In this document: positions 53,652-63,015 of the stretch, in pieces
Numbering within the stretch: the first letter of the stretch is position 1
Layout of the letters: each line of letters starts with the position of its first letter
Notes under the pieces: generated by a model
The model's database searches: none
What the model was told of the DNA's origin: nothing
What the model saw: the letters and a program-made list of their open reading frames with translations, nothing else
Assembly (NCBI GenBank): GCA_023138975.1
Contig: JAGLON010000031.1
Location: 1 to 64,000, forward strand
Reading direction: 5' to 3'
DNA length: 64,000 nucleotides
DNA from: Candidatus Zixiibacteriota bacterium
Lineage (GTDB): Bacteria > Zixibacteria > MSB-5A5 > GN15 > JAAZOE01
Position numbers and translations under genes: made by a program

Positions 53652-54599
53652 TTAATTTTTGGCCTTAGGGAATCTCTCCAAGGCAAAAAATGAACCTTTT
53701 AATCCAGCACAGAATATCATATTATCGGTGACTTCGACGGTTTTAAGGTCAATTGTTTCACCACATTGCTCGACGGTATAGCGATCGCCGCTGCCGGAGA
53801 ATGTAACAATCAGGCCATCCTGGCCGACTGCAATACCGGAAAACTTATCGAACATTTCGACGGCATATAGAGTTTTAGTAATATCTATAGGCACTTCTTC
53901 CCAGTTTCGTCCATGGTCCGTACTTCTGGCAAAGTAGCCGTCATAGCCAACCATAAAGCCCCAGTCGTTCATGAAATCAAATCCCAGACAAAGACGCGAT
54001 CCTTCGTATTTTCCATTGAAAAAATGAAGTCCGCCGCTGACTGAATGTAGAGCTTTTTTTATTGCAAGAACATATACTCTGAAGGTTGGTATGGTTTTGA
54101 CATCGGTGTATCCGTTGCCCCAGTGCTTTTGTTTTTTCCAGTTTTTGCCATAATCGTAGGAGATAAACATAACTCCCTGGGCTTTGGACATGCTGTTTTG
54201 ATTCGTTCCGCAGACAACAATTGAGGAATCGTTTATTATACCAACACCGGAAAAGTTAAACTTTAAATCAAGAGAAACATCTCTCCAGGTATAGCCTCCG
54301 TCGGTAGATTTCATCAGCAGGCCTTTGTCGCCTGCCAGGTATCCGTTGCGCCCGATAATATGAATATCCCGGATAGCCCGTTTTGTAAGTTCTTTACTTT
54401 TCCAGGTTTTTCCCGAGTTTGACGTATGCATGAGTTCACCTTTGGATGTAACGGCAACGCCATGTCTGTCATTTGTGAAAAAAACCTTGTTTATCGCGGC
54501 ATCGGTGGGGGTTTCGTATTTAACAAAATCCGCTCCCAATATCGATCCGGAGAGGATTAGGCCGATTATCAGAACGAGGAAACTAATCAGTCGGGACAT
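53652..54599 (-). CDS. Secreted YCF48/BNR-repeat protein
   Basis: A signal peptide (1-22) is followed by a beta-propeller-like series of repeats such as LMHTSNSGKTWKS, LMKSTDGGYTWRD, MFISYDYGKNWKK and FARSTDHGRNWEE, typical of the sialidase-like or YCF48 (photosystem assembly factor-like) fold. In non-photosynthetic bacteria these proteins are usually secreted with unknown ligands. Convergent to the DMT transporter gene. The function is not known. Confidence 0.8.
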   Translation of the reverse strand: MSRLISFLVLIIGLILSGSILGADFVKYETPTDAAINKVFFTNDRHGVAVTSKGELMHTSNSGKTWKSKELTKRAIRDIHIIGRNGYLAGDKGLLMKSTDGGYTWRDVSLDLKFNFSGVGIINDSSIVVCGTNQNSMSKAQGVMFISYDYGKNWKKQKHWGNGYTDVKTIPTFRVYVLAIKKALHSVSGGLHFFNGKYEGSRLCLGFDFMNDWGFMVGYDGYFARSTDHGRNWEEVPIDITKTLYAVEMFDKFSGIAVGQDGLIVTFSGSGDRYTVEQCGETIDLKTVEVTDNMIFCAGLKGSFFALERFPKAKN

Positions 54600-54830
54600 A
54601 CAGGCTCCATTTTAATATTGAAAACCGCGAGGCGGCTTGTTACTATTCACCTACAATGTAGGGTGTTAACCGGTTATTGTCAATCTGTCTAACCGCTTGA
54701 TAATATGCTATAGTAATTATACACGGTTTATCGGCAATAACCCGAGGATTTTTTGCCTCATTAATTAAATCTTTGAGTATAAATGGGGTAAGAAGCAATG
54801 TTTGAATAAAGAAAGGCAAAGGAATTTGTC

Positions 54831-55484
54831 TTGATTGAATTTGAGAAAGTACATTTCAGCCACGGTCATCAAAAGATTTTTTCCAATCTTTCGTTTGTGC
54901 TTGAACGAGGAAAATATGTTGTAATTTCCGGACCGGCCCGGTCGGGGAAGACGACTCTGATTCAATTGATTATTGGACAGTATGAGCCCGATGGCGGGGA
55001 GATATATGTTATCGGAGAAGCTATGAGTGAAGTAAAATCCTCGCCTCGCCGGCTTCGGGAATGGCGCCGTAAAATTGGAGGCGTCGGAGGCATATATTCA
55101 TTATTAGCTGACCGGACCGTTCTTGAAAATGTAGCGCTTTCCGCCGAAATTGCGGGATATTCTCCACATGCAGCTCGTAAAAGCGCCTTGGAGGCTTGTG
55201 GGAAATATCGACTGGGTCCGGTGCTTTCTCATTACCCCAGCATTATTTCAGAAGTTGAGCGACGGGCTGCTTTATTGGCTCGGGTCGAAGCCTCTCACAA
55301 AAACTTTATTATTGTGGATGGTCCAACCGATGGACTAGATGCTAAATCGGCACGATTTATTAATGAAAGACTGGCTGCTTTACGTCTCTCGGGAATAACA
55401 ATATTGTATTTAACAACTGGTGAAGGACCTCAAAGCGGTCCCGATACGTATCTAAAGATTCGAGGAGGGGCGTTAAACATATGA
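54831..55484 (+). CDS. ftsE: FtsE-like ABC ATPase with degenerate catalytic motifs
   Basis: The 217-residue protein is encoded directly before ftsX. Walker A (GPARSGKTT) is intact. The Walker B region reads IIVDGPTDGLD, so the catalytic Glu is Gly at residue 164. The signature LSGGQ region reads ISEVERRAA, and the switch His is Thr at about residue 196 (LTTGEG). These three losses make ATP hydrolysis doubtful; nucleotide binding may remain. It starts at TTG, seven bases after AAAGGA. Its partner in divisome control of peptidoglycan hydrolases would be FtsX. The call as FtsE rests on the neighbouring gene and on length. Confidence 0.8.
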   Translation: MIEFEKVHFSHGHQKIFSNLSFVLERGKYVVISGPARSGKTTLIQLIIGQYEPDGGEIYVIGEAMSEVKSSPRRLREWRRKIGGVGGIYSLLADRTVLENVALSAEIAGYSPHAARKSALEACGKYRLGPVLSHYPSIISEVERRAALLARVEASHKNFIIVDGPTDGLDAKSARFINERLAALRLSGITILYLTTGEGPQSGPDTYLKIRGGALNI

Positions 55485-56335
55485 TCCGGCCGCAACGATT
55501 TTTCAGCCAGATAAGCCGTCATTTCCGCCGGGAAAAAAGACTTTCGGTGGGCTCATTTCTTGTCCTTCTTATCATTTTACTGCTGGTTGATATGTTCTGG
55601 CTAGCATCGGTTAATATATCCAATCAGTATCAGAGTGTTCTTAAGACGGCAAAAGTGGAAATCTATATCGAAGATACATTCGCTGACAGCCTGCTTTCTT
55701 TTTTTAAAATCACTCTTTTGCAGTTTGAGGATGTAGCTTATGTCGATTTTACTTCCCGAGAGGAGGCGGCGCGAATTTTGCAAAATGAATTCGGTCCAAT
55801 GATTCTTGAAGGACTTGAGGCTAATCCATTGCCTCGTTCATATACAATGAGTTTTTATAAAAGCAAGAGTCTGGCTGATCTTGATATGTTTGCCCACCAG
55901 ATTATCAATCTGGAGGGAGTAAGCTCGGTCGATTTCGGGCGCGAGTGGATTGTTAAAGTCGAAAATATCGGTACCGGGTTAAAACGGATCGGGTTGTTTG
56001 TCGGGGGGCTAATACTTTTTGTTGTTTTGCTGACAATGGCTAATACAAATCGGCTGACCGCTCGCACGAAATTGCAGGAGTTTACTCAGTTGAAACTTCT
56101 GGGCGCCGGACCTTCATATCTTTTATACCCGTTTTTAATGGAGGGTTTCTTTTCTGCCGTAATTGCCGCCGGAACCGGCTGGTTAGTAATTATCTATTTA
56201 CTGGAGCAGGTTTCATTTACTTCCTTTTCACTGGTCGTCCCGACCAATACCGAAATCGCAATATACTGCGGAGTCGCCGGGTTGACGGGAATGATAGGTG
56301 GTTATCTCGGGATTAGAAGATTTTTGAGACCATGA
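55481..56335 (+). CDS. ftsX: Cell division protein FtsX
   Basis: The 284-residue protein has a membrane segment at 24-44, a periplasmic domain (45-170; VEIYIEDTF, VAYVDFTSREEAARIL) and three further membrane segments, as in FtsX. It overlaps ftsE by 4 bp (ATGA) and the next gene by 4 bp, so the three are translationally coupled. The periplasmic domain transmits signals from FtsE to a murein hydrolase activator, which is encoded next. Confidence 0.9.
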   Translation: MIRPQRFFSQISRHFRREKRLSVGSFLVLLIILLLVDMFWLASVNISNQYQSVLKTAKVEIYIEDTFADSLLSFFKITLLQFEDVAYVDFTSREEAARILQNEFGPMILEGLEANPLPRSYTMSFYKSKSLADLDMFAHQIINLEGVSSVDFGREWIVKVENIGTGLKRIGLFVGGLILFVVLLTMANTNRLTARTKLQEFTQLKLLGAGPSYLLYPFLMEGFFSAVIAAGTGWLVIIYLLEQVSFTSFSLVVPTNTEIAIYCGVAGLTGMIGGYLGIRRFLRP

Positions 56336-57501
56336 TTTCCAGATGTTTGTATAGTTGTGTGTTGGCTTTTTTGTTAATCGGGTCGATTTATGCCAATGAA
56401 TCAACGGCCAAGCTAAAAGAGAGTCGTCAACAGCTTCAGGAATATAAAAAACAGGTTGTGTCAACTCAAAAGAAGATTGACAGCTTGAAATCAGCCGAAA
56501 GCCATTTGCAAAAAGCTATCTCGAGTTATAATGATAATGTGAACCGCAATCGCGCGATAATCGACAAGTTTAACCGGGATTTAAAATCTACTCAAAATAG
56601 GCTAAATGACAATCAGCAAAAACTGATTAATACTGAGGACCGGTTATTGCGATTGAGACAGAGCTATCGGGGGCTGTTGGTTGATTACTATACAAATCGA
56701 GAGGGGAATGAGTTTGGAGACTGGGACTATGCCAATGTCCTTGCCCGCAGCCGAATGGCACATTACTTGTCGGCCATTTCCGGATCTTCAACCAGAGAAT
56801 TAACCCGGGCTGATGATTCCATTCGGTTTCTTTCTGAGACTATGGATAGTCTTTCGAGCGCCGGTTCGCATTTGAATAAACTTAAGAAAGAAAAACGGGC
56901 AAAAATCGCTCTTGATTTGACATTGAAGGAAAAGGATGAAACTAATCTCGGTTCGGTGCAGCGGGAGACGAATTATCTTCGCGATCGTCTTGTCTCGCTA
57001 TCTGAGATAGCCCGTCAAATGGAATCAATTATCGCTACTCTTGAGGAATCGCAAAGGCTAAAAAAGGAACGAGGGCAGGTTGTCAGACGATTTGCGTCCG
57101 GTTCGTTTTCAGGACTCAAGGGAAAAATGTCGTCTCCTATTAAAGGTAAGATTGTAACAACCTTCGGTTGGAAGACTAACAAAACAACAAATTTGAAATC
57201 ATTTTCTCCAGGTATTGATATTAGGCCGGTTAAAGGCAGAAAATCTGTATTGGCATGTGCCGCCGGGCGGGTCGTCTATGTTGGAAATCTGCGGGGCTAT
57301 AATAATTTTGTGATTGTCGAGCATGACGATGATTATTACACTATGTATGCCGGTATGACAGAAGTTGCGGTGAATATTGATGATATTGTATCAGCTGGAA
57401 ATACCCTGGGAACAGTCACAAAAGGTAATGTTCGATTTGAGATTAGAAAGGGCCGGGAACATCTTGATCCGGTCATTTGGTTGGATATAGATGAAATTTA
57501 G
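56332..57501 (+). CDS. EnvC-like murein hydrolase activator
   Basis: The 389-residue protein has a signal peptide (1-21), a long coiled coil (22-250; repeated QQLQEYKKQVVSTQKKIDSL-type heptads) and a C-terminal LytM/M23 domain (about 290-385). The metal-binding histidines are absent: SPGIDI instead of HPGID, YAGM instead of YAHL and RFEIR instead of HFEIR. A degenerate LytM is the hallmark of EnvC, which activates amidases without cleaving peptidoglycan. Position after FtsEX supports this. It overlaps the following gene by 11 bp. Confidence 0.88.
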   Translation: MISRCLYSCVLAFLLIGSIYANESTAKLKESRQQLQEYKKQVVSTQKKIDSLKSAESHLQKAISSYNDNVNRNRAIIDKFNRDLKSTQNRLNDNQQKLINTEDRLLRLRQSYRGLLVDYYTNREGNEFGDWDYANVLARSRMAHYLSAISGSSTRELTRADDSIRFLSETMDSLSSAGSHLNKLKKEKRAKIALDLTLKEKDETNLGSVQRETNYLRDRLVSLSEIARQMESIIATLEESQRLKKERGQVVRRFASGSFSGLKGKMSSPIKGKIVTTFGWKTNKTTNLKSFSPGIDIRPVKGRKSVLACAAGRVVYVGNLRGYNNFVIVEHDDDYYTMYAGMTEVAVNIDDIVSAGNTLGTVTKGNVRFEIRKGREHLDPVIWLDIDEI

Positions 57502-58588
57502 AAATATTGTTAATCAGGATGACGTCAAGAATAATCTGATTTGTACCGCGGATAAGGATCGGTTGCCCAATAGCTATTTGTTAACGGGGCCGGAGGGGTC
57601 CGGTAAATGGGTTATGGCGCTGGCACTGGCGGCATACCTGAACTGCCGGGATGCTGCCGGGGGAGACAGCTGCGGTGTTTGCCCTTCTTGTATTCAAATC
57701 AATAAGCTGCAGCATCAGAACCTTTTCATTGCAATTCCCACCCCACCCTCGAAGTCAGATAAAGAGGAAAATGAAAACTACTGGGAGATTCTCAACGGCA
57801 AAATAGATGAACCATATTCCCTAATAACCGGCCAGAGGCAGATGTCGATTCCGGTCGCTGCTGTTAGGCGAATGAAAAAGAGTCTGTCTCAAAAAGTATC
57901 GTCTTCGGGGATGCGCGTTATTATTATTGAGCAGATGGACAGGATGCTGACCTCATCAGCTGACGCACTATTAAAGATGATTGAAGAACCACCACCGAGG
58001 ACATTGATTATTATAACTTCATCCCGCTCTGAAAAGCTATTGCAAACAGTTATCTCCCGCTGTCGTGAAATTCATTTCAGTCATTTGCCGGAAATAAGTA
58101 TTCGAGAGTATCTTGCGGGCAAAGAGGATATTTCTGAAAAGAGTGCTGCGATTCTGGCGCGTTTAAGCCAAGGGTCTCTGGGGAAGGCGTTGTACTTGAG
58201 TGATCCTGAGAATACTCAGGATCGTGAAGTGGCCAAGATGCTGTTCAAGGGGTTTTTACTTTCTGATGCGGCGGGTCTGATAGCAGAGGCTTCAGACTTG
58301 CTTCCCTTCAAAGACCGCTTCCGGTTAAATCGGGTCATCGCCTCCTGGCAATCATTATTTCGGGATGTTATTGTTTTAAAAAACGGAGGCTCGCGCGATG
58401 ATGTTATCAATATTGATTTCATTACTGAGGTGGAGCGGACCGCGGCGAGTATTCATATTACCCGCGATGTCTTAGGCTTACCGGAGTATTTAAATACGGT
58501 TATGAGAGATATTGATCTGAACGTTGAAACACAGACAGCCATCGGGGCGTTACTCACCGAAATAAAGAAAAGGCTAAGCCGCTCTTAA
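57491..58588 (+). CDS. holB: DNA polymerase III delta' subunit
   Basis: The 365-residue clamp-loader subunit has the P-loop region GPEGSGKW (the usual Thr/Ser is Trp, so ATPase activity is unlikely, normal for delta'), the zinc module CGVCPSC with an upstream Cys, a sensor-like stretch ALLKMIEEPPPRTLIIITS and the SRC motif ISRCREI. It is the last gene of the ftsEX cluster and shares an 11 bp overlap with the EnvC-like gene. Confidence 0.88.
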   Translation: MKFRNIVNQDDVKNNLICTADKDRLPNSYLLTGPEGSGKWVMALALAAYLNCRDAAGGDSCGVCPSCIQINKLQHQNLFIAIPTPPSKSDKEENENYWEILNGKIDEPYSLITGQRQMSIPVAAVRRMKKSLSQKVSSSGMRVIIIEQMDRMLTSSADALLKMIEEPPPRTLIIITSSRSEKLLQTVISRCREIHFSHLPEISIREYLAGKEDISEKSAAILARLSQGSLGKALYLSDPENTQDREVAKMLFKGFLLSDAAGLIAEASDLLPFKDRFRLNRVIASWQSLFRDVIVLKNGGSRDDVINIDFITEVERTAASIHITRDVLGLPEYLNTVMRDIDLNVETQTAIGALLTEIKKRLSRS

Positions 58589-58594
58589 TGTGCA

Positions 58595-59143
58595 TCAATC
58601 CCAAAGTTTACCGACTATAAACATGAATTGAATTCCGATAAAAGAATTTTTACTATTTAAATTACCATATATTTTACCGCCAATACCAAACATCGGAACC
58701 GGGCGAATAACTATTTGTGCTTGAAACGGAAAACTCACCGTAGGACCGAAATGACGCTTTGTGGTATAAAAATTGGATTCTCTGGAAATCCATATTTTCT
58801 CTTCACTCTTTACAAGACCGAGACCACCGGAAATAGAAAAGACCGTTAGCTTTGTTCTTCCGCATCGGCCGTATAGAAGGTGGATATCGGCTTCACTATC
58901 GGAATTGGTAGAAAAACCGGAGCCCGGTTCCTCATTTATAACAGCCCCAAACGTGAAAATAGATTTCTTATGCACATACGATATATCATAGCCGAATGAA
59001 AATTTTCCCGATGTGCCAACACTGGTTCCAAAAAAGAAAATATCCTTTTTGGGGGCTGGGTTATGTTTGTCGAAAGTATTGGCGCTTAAGACCGGAGTAA
59101 CGAAAAGTAGGAGAAGTACAAATGTGATAATTGTTTTCCGCAT
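58595..59143 (-). CDS. Small outer-membrane-type protein, copy 1
   Basis: The 182-residue protein has a signal peptide (1-21) and a beta-rich body with the pattern GTSVGTSGKFSFGYDISYVH, TVFSISGGLGL and FIGIQFMFIVGKLWD. It is a homologue of the product at 59292-59849 (shared motifs GKFSFGYDI/GKHSFGYDI, SISGG, FxGIHLMxxxG). The ATG at 59143 follows GGAGAGG; the frame extends upstream to 59200 but the signal peptide marks the start. No function is recognised. It has its own terminator copy upstream (59220-59244). Confidence 0.7.
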   Translation of the reverse strand: MRKTIITFVLLLLFVTPVLSANTFDKHNPAPKKDIFFFGTSVGTSGKFSFGYDISYVHKKSIFTFGAVINEEPGSGFSTNSDSEADIHLLYGRCGRTKLTVFSISGGLGLVKSEEKIWISRESNFYTTKRHFGPTVSFPFQAQIVIRPVPMFGIGGKIYGNLNSKNSFIGIQFMFIVGKLWD

Positions 59144-59219
59144 GCTTCCCTCTCCATATTCAGTTTGCCTGTGTGATGTATTTATACCGGAGAACAACAT
59201 CTTTGTTCCGCATTAGATA

Positions 59220-59244
59220 TAAAAAAAAGCCCCAAAGTTCGGGG
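59220..59244 (-). terminator. Terminator between the two tandem envelope-protein genes
   Basis: GCCCC (59228-59232) pairs with GGGGC (59240-59244), followed on the minus strand by seven T residues. It terminates transcription of the 59292-59849 gene. Near-identical sequence follows the DUF2723 gene. Confidence 0.85.
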
Positions 59245-59291
59245 CTTGACTCACCAAAATAAGGAAAGGGCTGAGCGCGGCTTAATTTTAC

Positions 59292-59849
59292 CTAATCTAA
59301 AATATTACCTATTACAACCATTAGATGTATTCCTACAAACGATTCTTTTGTATTGATATTACCATGTATTTTTACTCCAATGCCATGTACTGAAGTCAAG
59401 CGAAGGAATAATTGTAATTGAAAGGGGAGGCTAACGACAGGACCGAAATTACAATTTATCGTAGAATAATAATTGGCCGGACTGAAAACCACTTTTTCAG
59501 TTTCACCTCCGGCAAGACCAATACCACCAGAGATAGAGAACAGGAAGTAATAAGTTCTACCGCCGTGACCATATAAAAAATGCACATCATATTCGTAGTC
59601 GGAACCTGGCAATAAAGCAAAAGAAAAGTCATTATTTATAATTGCTCCGACGGTGAAAAAAGATTTGTTTGTTACATAAGTTATATCATAGCCAAATGAA
59701 TGTTTTCCCGTTGTTCCCGCGCTAACATTTAGAAACCAAAGTTTTTTACTGACAGTATGATTAGCCTGATTGCGTACGTCAAATGTATCACCTAAGACTG
59801 GAGTGGAAAATAAGATAGAAATAAAGAAAAAGATGATTATTTTTCGCAT
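59292..59849 (-). CDS. Small outer-membrane-type protein, copy 2
   Basis: The 185-residue protein resembles its downstream paralogue: signal peptide, then GTTGKHSFGYDITYVT, FSISGGIGLAGG and FVGIHLMVVIGNILD. The ATG at 59849 follows AGGA. The tandem pair is separated by a terminator and a duplicated upstream stretch (GTTCCGCATTAGATATAA), indicating duplication of the gene with its flanking DNA. Function unknown. Confidence 0.7.
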   Translation of the reverse strand: MRKIIIFFFISILFSTPVLGDTFDVRNQANHTVSKKLWFLNVSAGTTGKHSFGYDITYVTNKSFFTVGAIINNDFSFALLPGSDYEYDVHFLYGHGGRTYYFLFSISGGIGLAGGETEKVVFSPANYYSTINCNFGPVVSLPFQLQLFLRLTSVHGIGVKIHGNINTKESFVGIHLMVVIGNILD

Positions 59850-59893
59850 ATCTGTTTTTCCTAATAACACTGCCATTGTTCCGCATTAGATAT

Positions 59894-59917
59894 AAAAAAA
59901 GCCCCGGAGTTCGGGGC
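59894..59917 (-). terminator. Terminator of the DUF2723 gene
   Basis: GCCCCG (59901-59906) pairs with CGGGGC (59912-59917) around a 5-nt loop; on the minus strand seven T residues follow. It is nearly identical to the one at 59220-59244. Confidence 0.88.
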
Positions 59918-59936
59918 TTTTATGTACTTAAAAAGT

Positions 59937-62849
59937 CTACTTACCGGAATCGGAATTAGAGTTCCCCTCCGGTACATTCGGTATCACCTGAACGGGTGCT
60001 GGTTGTGCTGCCGGCATTGGAGGGGGTTGATTCAATAAGTATTGTGCCTTCTGAATTATTTCATTGGATATCGGATCGTCATCATGATACTCTTTGAATT
60101 CCCGTGCAATCTGAAGCATGTCAGCCGCGCGCCTTTGTTCGGCGTAAATGGTCAGCAGTGCCCGGAAAGTTCTTTCCTTATCATGATTCAAGGCCCAAGC
60201 ATCGAGGAAATGTTTCTCTGCCTTTTCATTCTCACGGAGAGAGTAATGGGTCATACCGAGGTATTGATGGAAGAATATGTTGCCCTTATTTTTGTTATAA
60301 AAGCCATATTGGTAGGCCATCATTTCCTGTTCGATTGACATTGCCATCGTCGTATCGCCTCTTAATCGTGCCCGATCGGCCTGGGTGATGCGGGATCGCC
60401 AATATGATGGAATCTTTTCACAGATTTTATCCAGAACCGAATCAGCTTTCAGGGTGTCGTTGTTTCGCATTAGATAGGCGTGATAGTCAAGCATCTTTTC
60501 CGGAAAAGCTAATGCGATACCGGATATGTTTTCACTTTGTGCTACCAGCGTATCACTGAGGTTGTCATACTTGTACACTTCAAAAAACAGACTATCGGTA
60601 TTGTCGGTATAGGCCAGTTTAGGGCTGTCTGTCGTTAACTTAAGTATGATTCCCTGACGGTAACACCGATCAAGCAATTTCAACGGTGAGGTGCGCATTT
60701 CGCCGCTGGCTGAGGTAAAGTGAATGGGGTATTTCCAGCCATTGGTCAGGATAATATCTTCCATTACCAACTGGGCTACTTTGAGCGTCTTACCCTCATA
60801 GTAGGTTGGTACCAGATAGGCGCCTTTTTTCCGAACCCTATCATAAAACGGTTTTACCGGTCGTGAAATTTCGGTTTTGCCGTCTCTGCCTAATTCAACC
60901 TCCCAGAGAATCTGCTCGTCGGTAAGAGTCATTGGGACATCTACCCGTAGTCCCGCTTCCAGCCTATCAACTTCTTCGCCCTCAATCACCAGCGGCCCGT
61001 CGGTCATCGAGGCTGTCTTAATATCGATGCCGGAGTTGAGAGCCGAAAGCGAGTCTATGTTTTTCAACTGCCAAGTGTACCAGTCCGTATTCAAGAGCGA
61101 AAAGTTTATGACCCTGACGTCTTTTCGGTAATTGTAAATTTCCTGTACGCACCAGACCGGGAAGGTGTCATTATCGCCAGACGTAAAGATTATCGCGTTT
61201 TTATCACAGGAGCTGAGGATATTGTAGGCATAGTTATAGGCCATGCGGTTATTAGAGCGGTCGTTATGGAAATAGCCCGCCTGACATGGAATAATTGGCG
61301 TTAACACCAACAGGAGTGACGCGTAAACAATCGTCTTGTTTTTGCTTTCGCCCATTGAGGATGTTAACTTGCGGAGCATTTCCATAATTGCTCCAAAGCC
61401 CAAACCGATAGCCATACCAAACATTACAAAGGCTGGCGTGAAGAAATAATACCGGTCACGAACCTCCTGATAGGCATCACCTGTGGCCTTATTGTATTGG
61501 GTGCCGTCGGCAAAATTCATATACAAGACGAGGCCCACCGATGCTACCAGCACAAGGACACAGAACAGATACCCCCATCGAGGGTTTCTCCAGGCCATGT
61601 AAAACATTCCGAGAAGGCCTAAAAGGAAGAACAGCGGGAAAATTTTTTCATGCGAATACTGTTCTTTGAAGAATCGTAAAAATCCCATCCGGGCATGGTC
61701 GCCGAATTGATTTGCCCATTCTCCCCGGCGTTCAAACATCCGCTCGGTCATAGACATGCTGCCGTATTGTTTCCTATCCAGGAAGTTGACAAAGGTCCTG
61801 AAATCTCGTGAAGGAGTGTTTTCATCAATGACAGGGTGCTGAGCCGACCGAATTGGAATATAGGCATGAACCGAATAGCCGCTTAAGGCAAACAAGGTAA
61901 TGAGGAATGAAATAAGCCAGAGTTTTTCGCGGCGGATAAAGTATGTAATGCCGCTAATAATCAACCATACAGTAACGCTAATAACAAACGGTTTGAAACC
62001 GATCATTATCGGCACGATTGATGAGAAACCGATGAGAATAGGCCAGTTGACTTTGTTTCTCATAAATATGCCAAGACCTATAATCTGTAAGGCTACCAGC
62101 AACAGGAAAATTTTGTAATTGCCATGATTACCGGCGAGAGCGAAAATCAACCCTAACTGCACAACAAAGAAACCGGATACTAACGCCCATTCTTTTTGGG
62201 TAACGTTTTCCTTAAGGCTAAATAAAATGGTGACAATCGGGATGACTAAAAACACAGTCAAGTGAACACCCATGGCCAGCAAGGCCAAAAACGCAACTAA
62301 CAGGATTATCCTGATACCAGAATTGGAGAAACGATGGCTGAACCATTTTAGAGTGAGCCAGAGGATGGCGACCATTATAAGTATGGCCATTGAGCGAGGC
62401 TCAGTTTCTACCGAGTTGGTCCAATTTGCCCGAGAAAAAGCTACAAATAGCGCCCCGATAATTCCTGAGGCATAGGCGATTATCCGGCCAAGTTTATATG
62501 AATTTTCATCTGTGTACCAGCTTGAAACCAGTCGGACAATGATTAAATAGGAAAACATAGCTGTGAAGGTGGAGCACATTGCCGACATCATATTGATTCT
62601 AAAAGCGACATCTGAGGCAATCGGCAGGAGGTCAAAGAACCGGCCGACAAGAATAAATAAAGGAGTGCCCGGAGGATGCGGATTCCCAAGAATATGGGAA
62701 CAGGCAATAAATTCACCGCAATCCCAGTAACTTAATGTCTGGGCAACGGTAAGGCGGTAAATTACAAACGCAATAAGGGTGACAACAGCAGCGATTGCTG
62801 CATTGGTTTTATCAAAGCTCCGGTTGAATCCGAGAGTGGACTGATCCAC
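59937..62849 (-). CDS. DUF2723 (TMEM260-like) membrane protein with TPR region
   Basis: The 970-residue protein starts with a DUF2723 domain with about 12 membrane segments (1-520), containing SYWDCGEFIACSHILGNPHPPGTPLF in loop 1, whose acidic residues fit GT-C glycosyltransferases, and YQEVRDRYYFFTPAF. Residues 520-800 are soluble and include FTSGDNDTFPVWCVQEI. TPR-like helices occupy about 800-940, and the C-terminus is proline-rich. TMEM260 in animals is an O-mannosyltransferase of the DUF2723 family. The bacterial enzyme may glycosylate exported proteins; the acceptor is unknown. Terminator at 59894-59917. Confidence 0.85.
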   Translation of the reverse strand: MDQSTLGFNRSFDKTNAAIAAVVTLIAFVIYRLTVAQTLSYWDCGEFIACSHILGNPHPPGTPLFILVGRFFDLLPIASDVAFRINMMSAMCSTFTAMFSYLIIVRLVSSWYTDENSYKLGRIIAYASGIIGALFVAFSRANWTNSVETEPRSMAILIMVAILWLTLKWFSHRFSNSGIRIILLVAFLALLAMGVHLTVFLVIPIVTILFSLKENVTQKEWALVSGFFVVQLGLIFALAGNHGNYKIFLLLVALQIIGLGIFMRNKVNWPILIGFSSIVPIMIGFKPFVISVTVWLIISGITYFIRREKLWLISFLITLFALSGYSVHAYIPIRSAQHPVIDENTPSRDFRTFVNFLDRKQYGSMSMTERMFERRGEWANQFGDHARMGFLRFFKEQYSHEKIFPLFFLLGLLGMFYMAWRNPRWGYLFCVLVLVASVGLVLYMNFADGTQYNKATGDAYQEVRDRYYFFTPAFVMFGMAIGLGFGAIMEMLRKLTSSMGESKNKTIVYASLLLVLTPIIPCQAGYFHNDRSNNRMAYNYAYNILSSCDKNAIIFTSGDNDTFPVWCVQEIYNYRKDVRVINFSLLNTDWYTWQLKNIDSLSALNSGIDIKTASMTDGPLVIEGEEVDRLEAGLRVDVPMTLTDEQILWEVELGRDGKTEISRPVKPFYDRVRKKGAYLVPTYYEGKTLKVAQLVMEDIILTNGWKYPIHFTSASGEMRTSPLKLLDRCYRQGIILKLTTDSPKLAYTDNTDSLFFEVYKYDNLSDTLVAQSENISGIALAFPEKMLDYHAYLMRNNDTLKADSVLDKICEKIPSYWRSRITQADRARLRGDTTMAMSIEQEMMAYQYGFYNKNKGNIFFHQYLGMTHYSLRENEKAEKHFLDAWALNHDKERTFRALLTIYAEQRRAADMLQIAREFKEYHDDDPISNEIIQKAQYLLNQPPPMPAAQPAPVQVIPNVPEGNSNSDSGK

Positions 62850-63015
62850 GTATGCCTCCTAAAGATATAAGTCTCTCTGGTCGATACTTATTATACTGAT
62901 GAATGCGGCGATTTCTCCACACCGACAGACAGTAAATATATAAATTCGCCCTTCAGATACAAGTATTTTCAGGTCTTTATGGCTTTTTCTTTTTTCTTTC
63001 TTTTGGAGGCATTAA

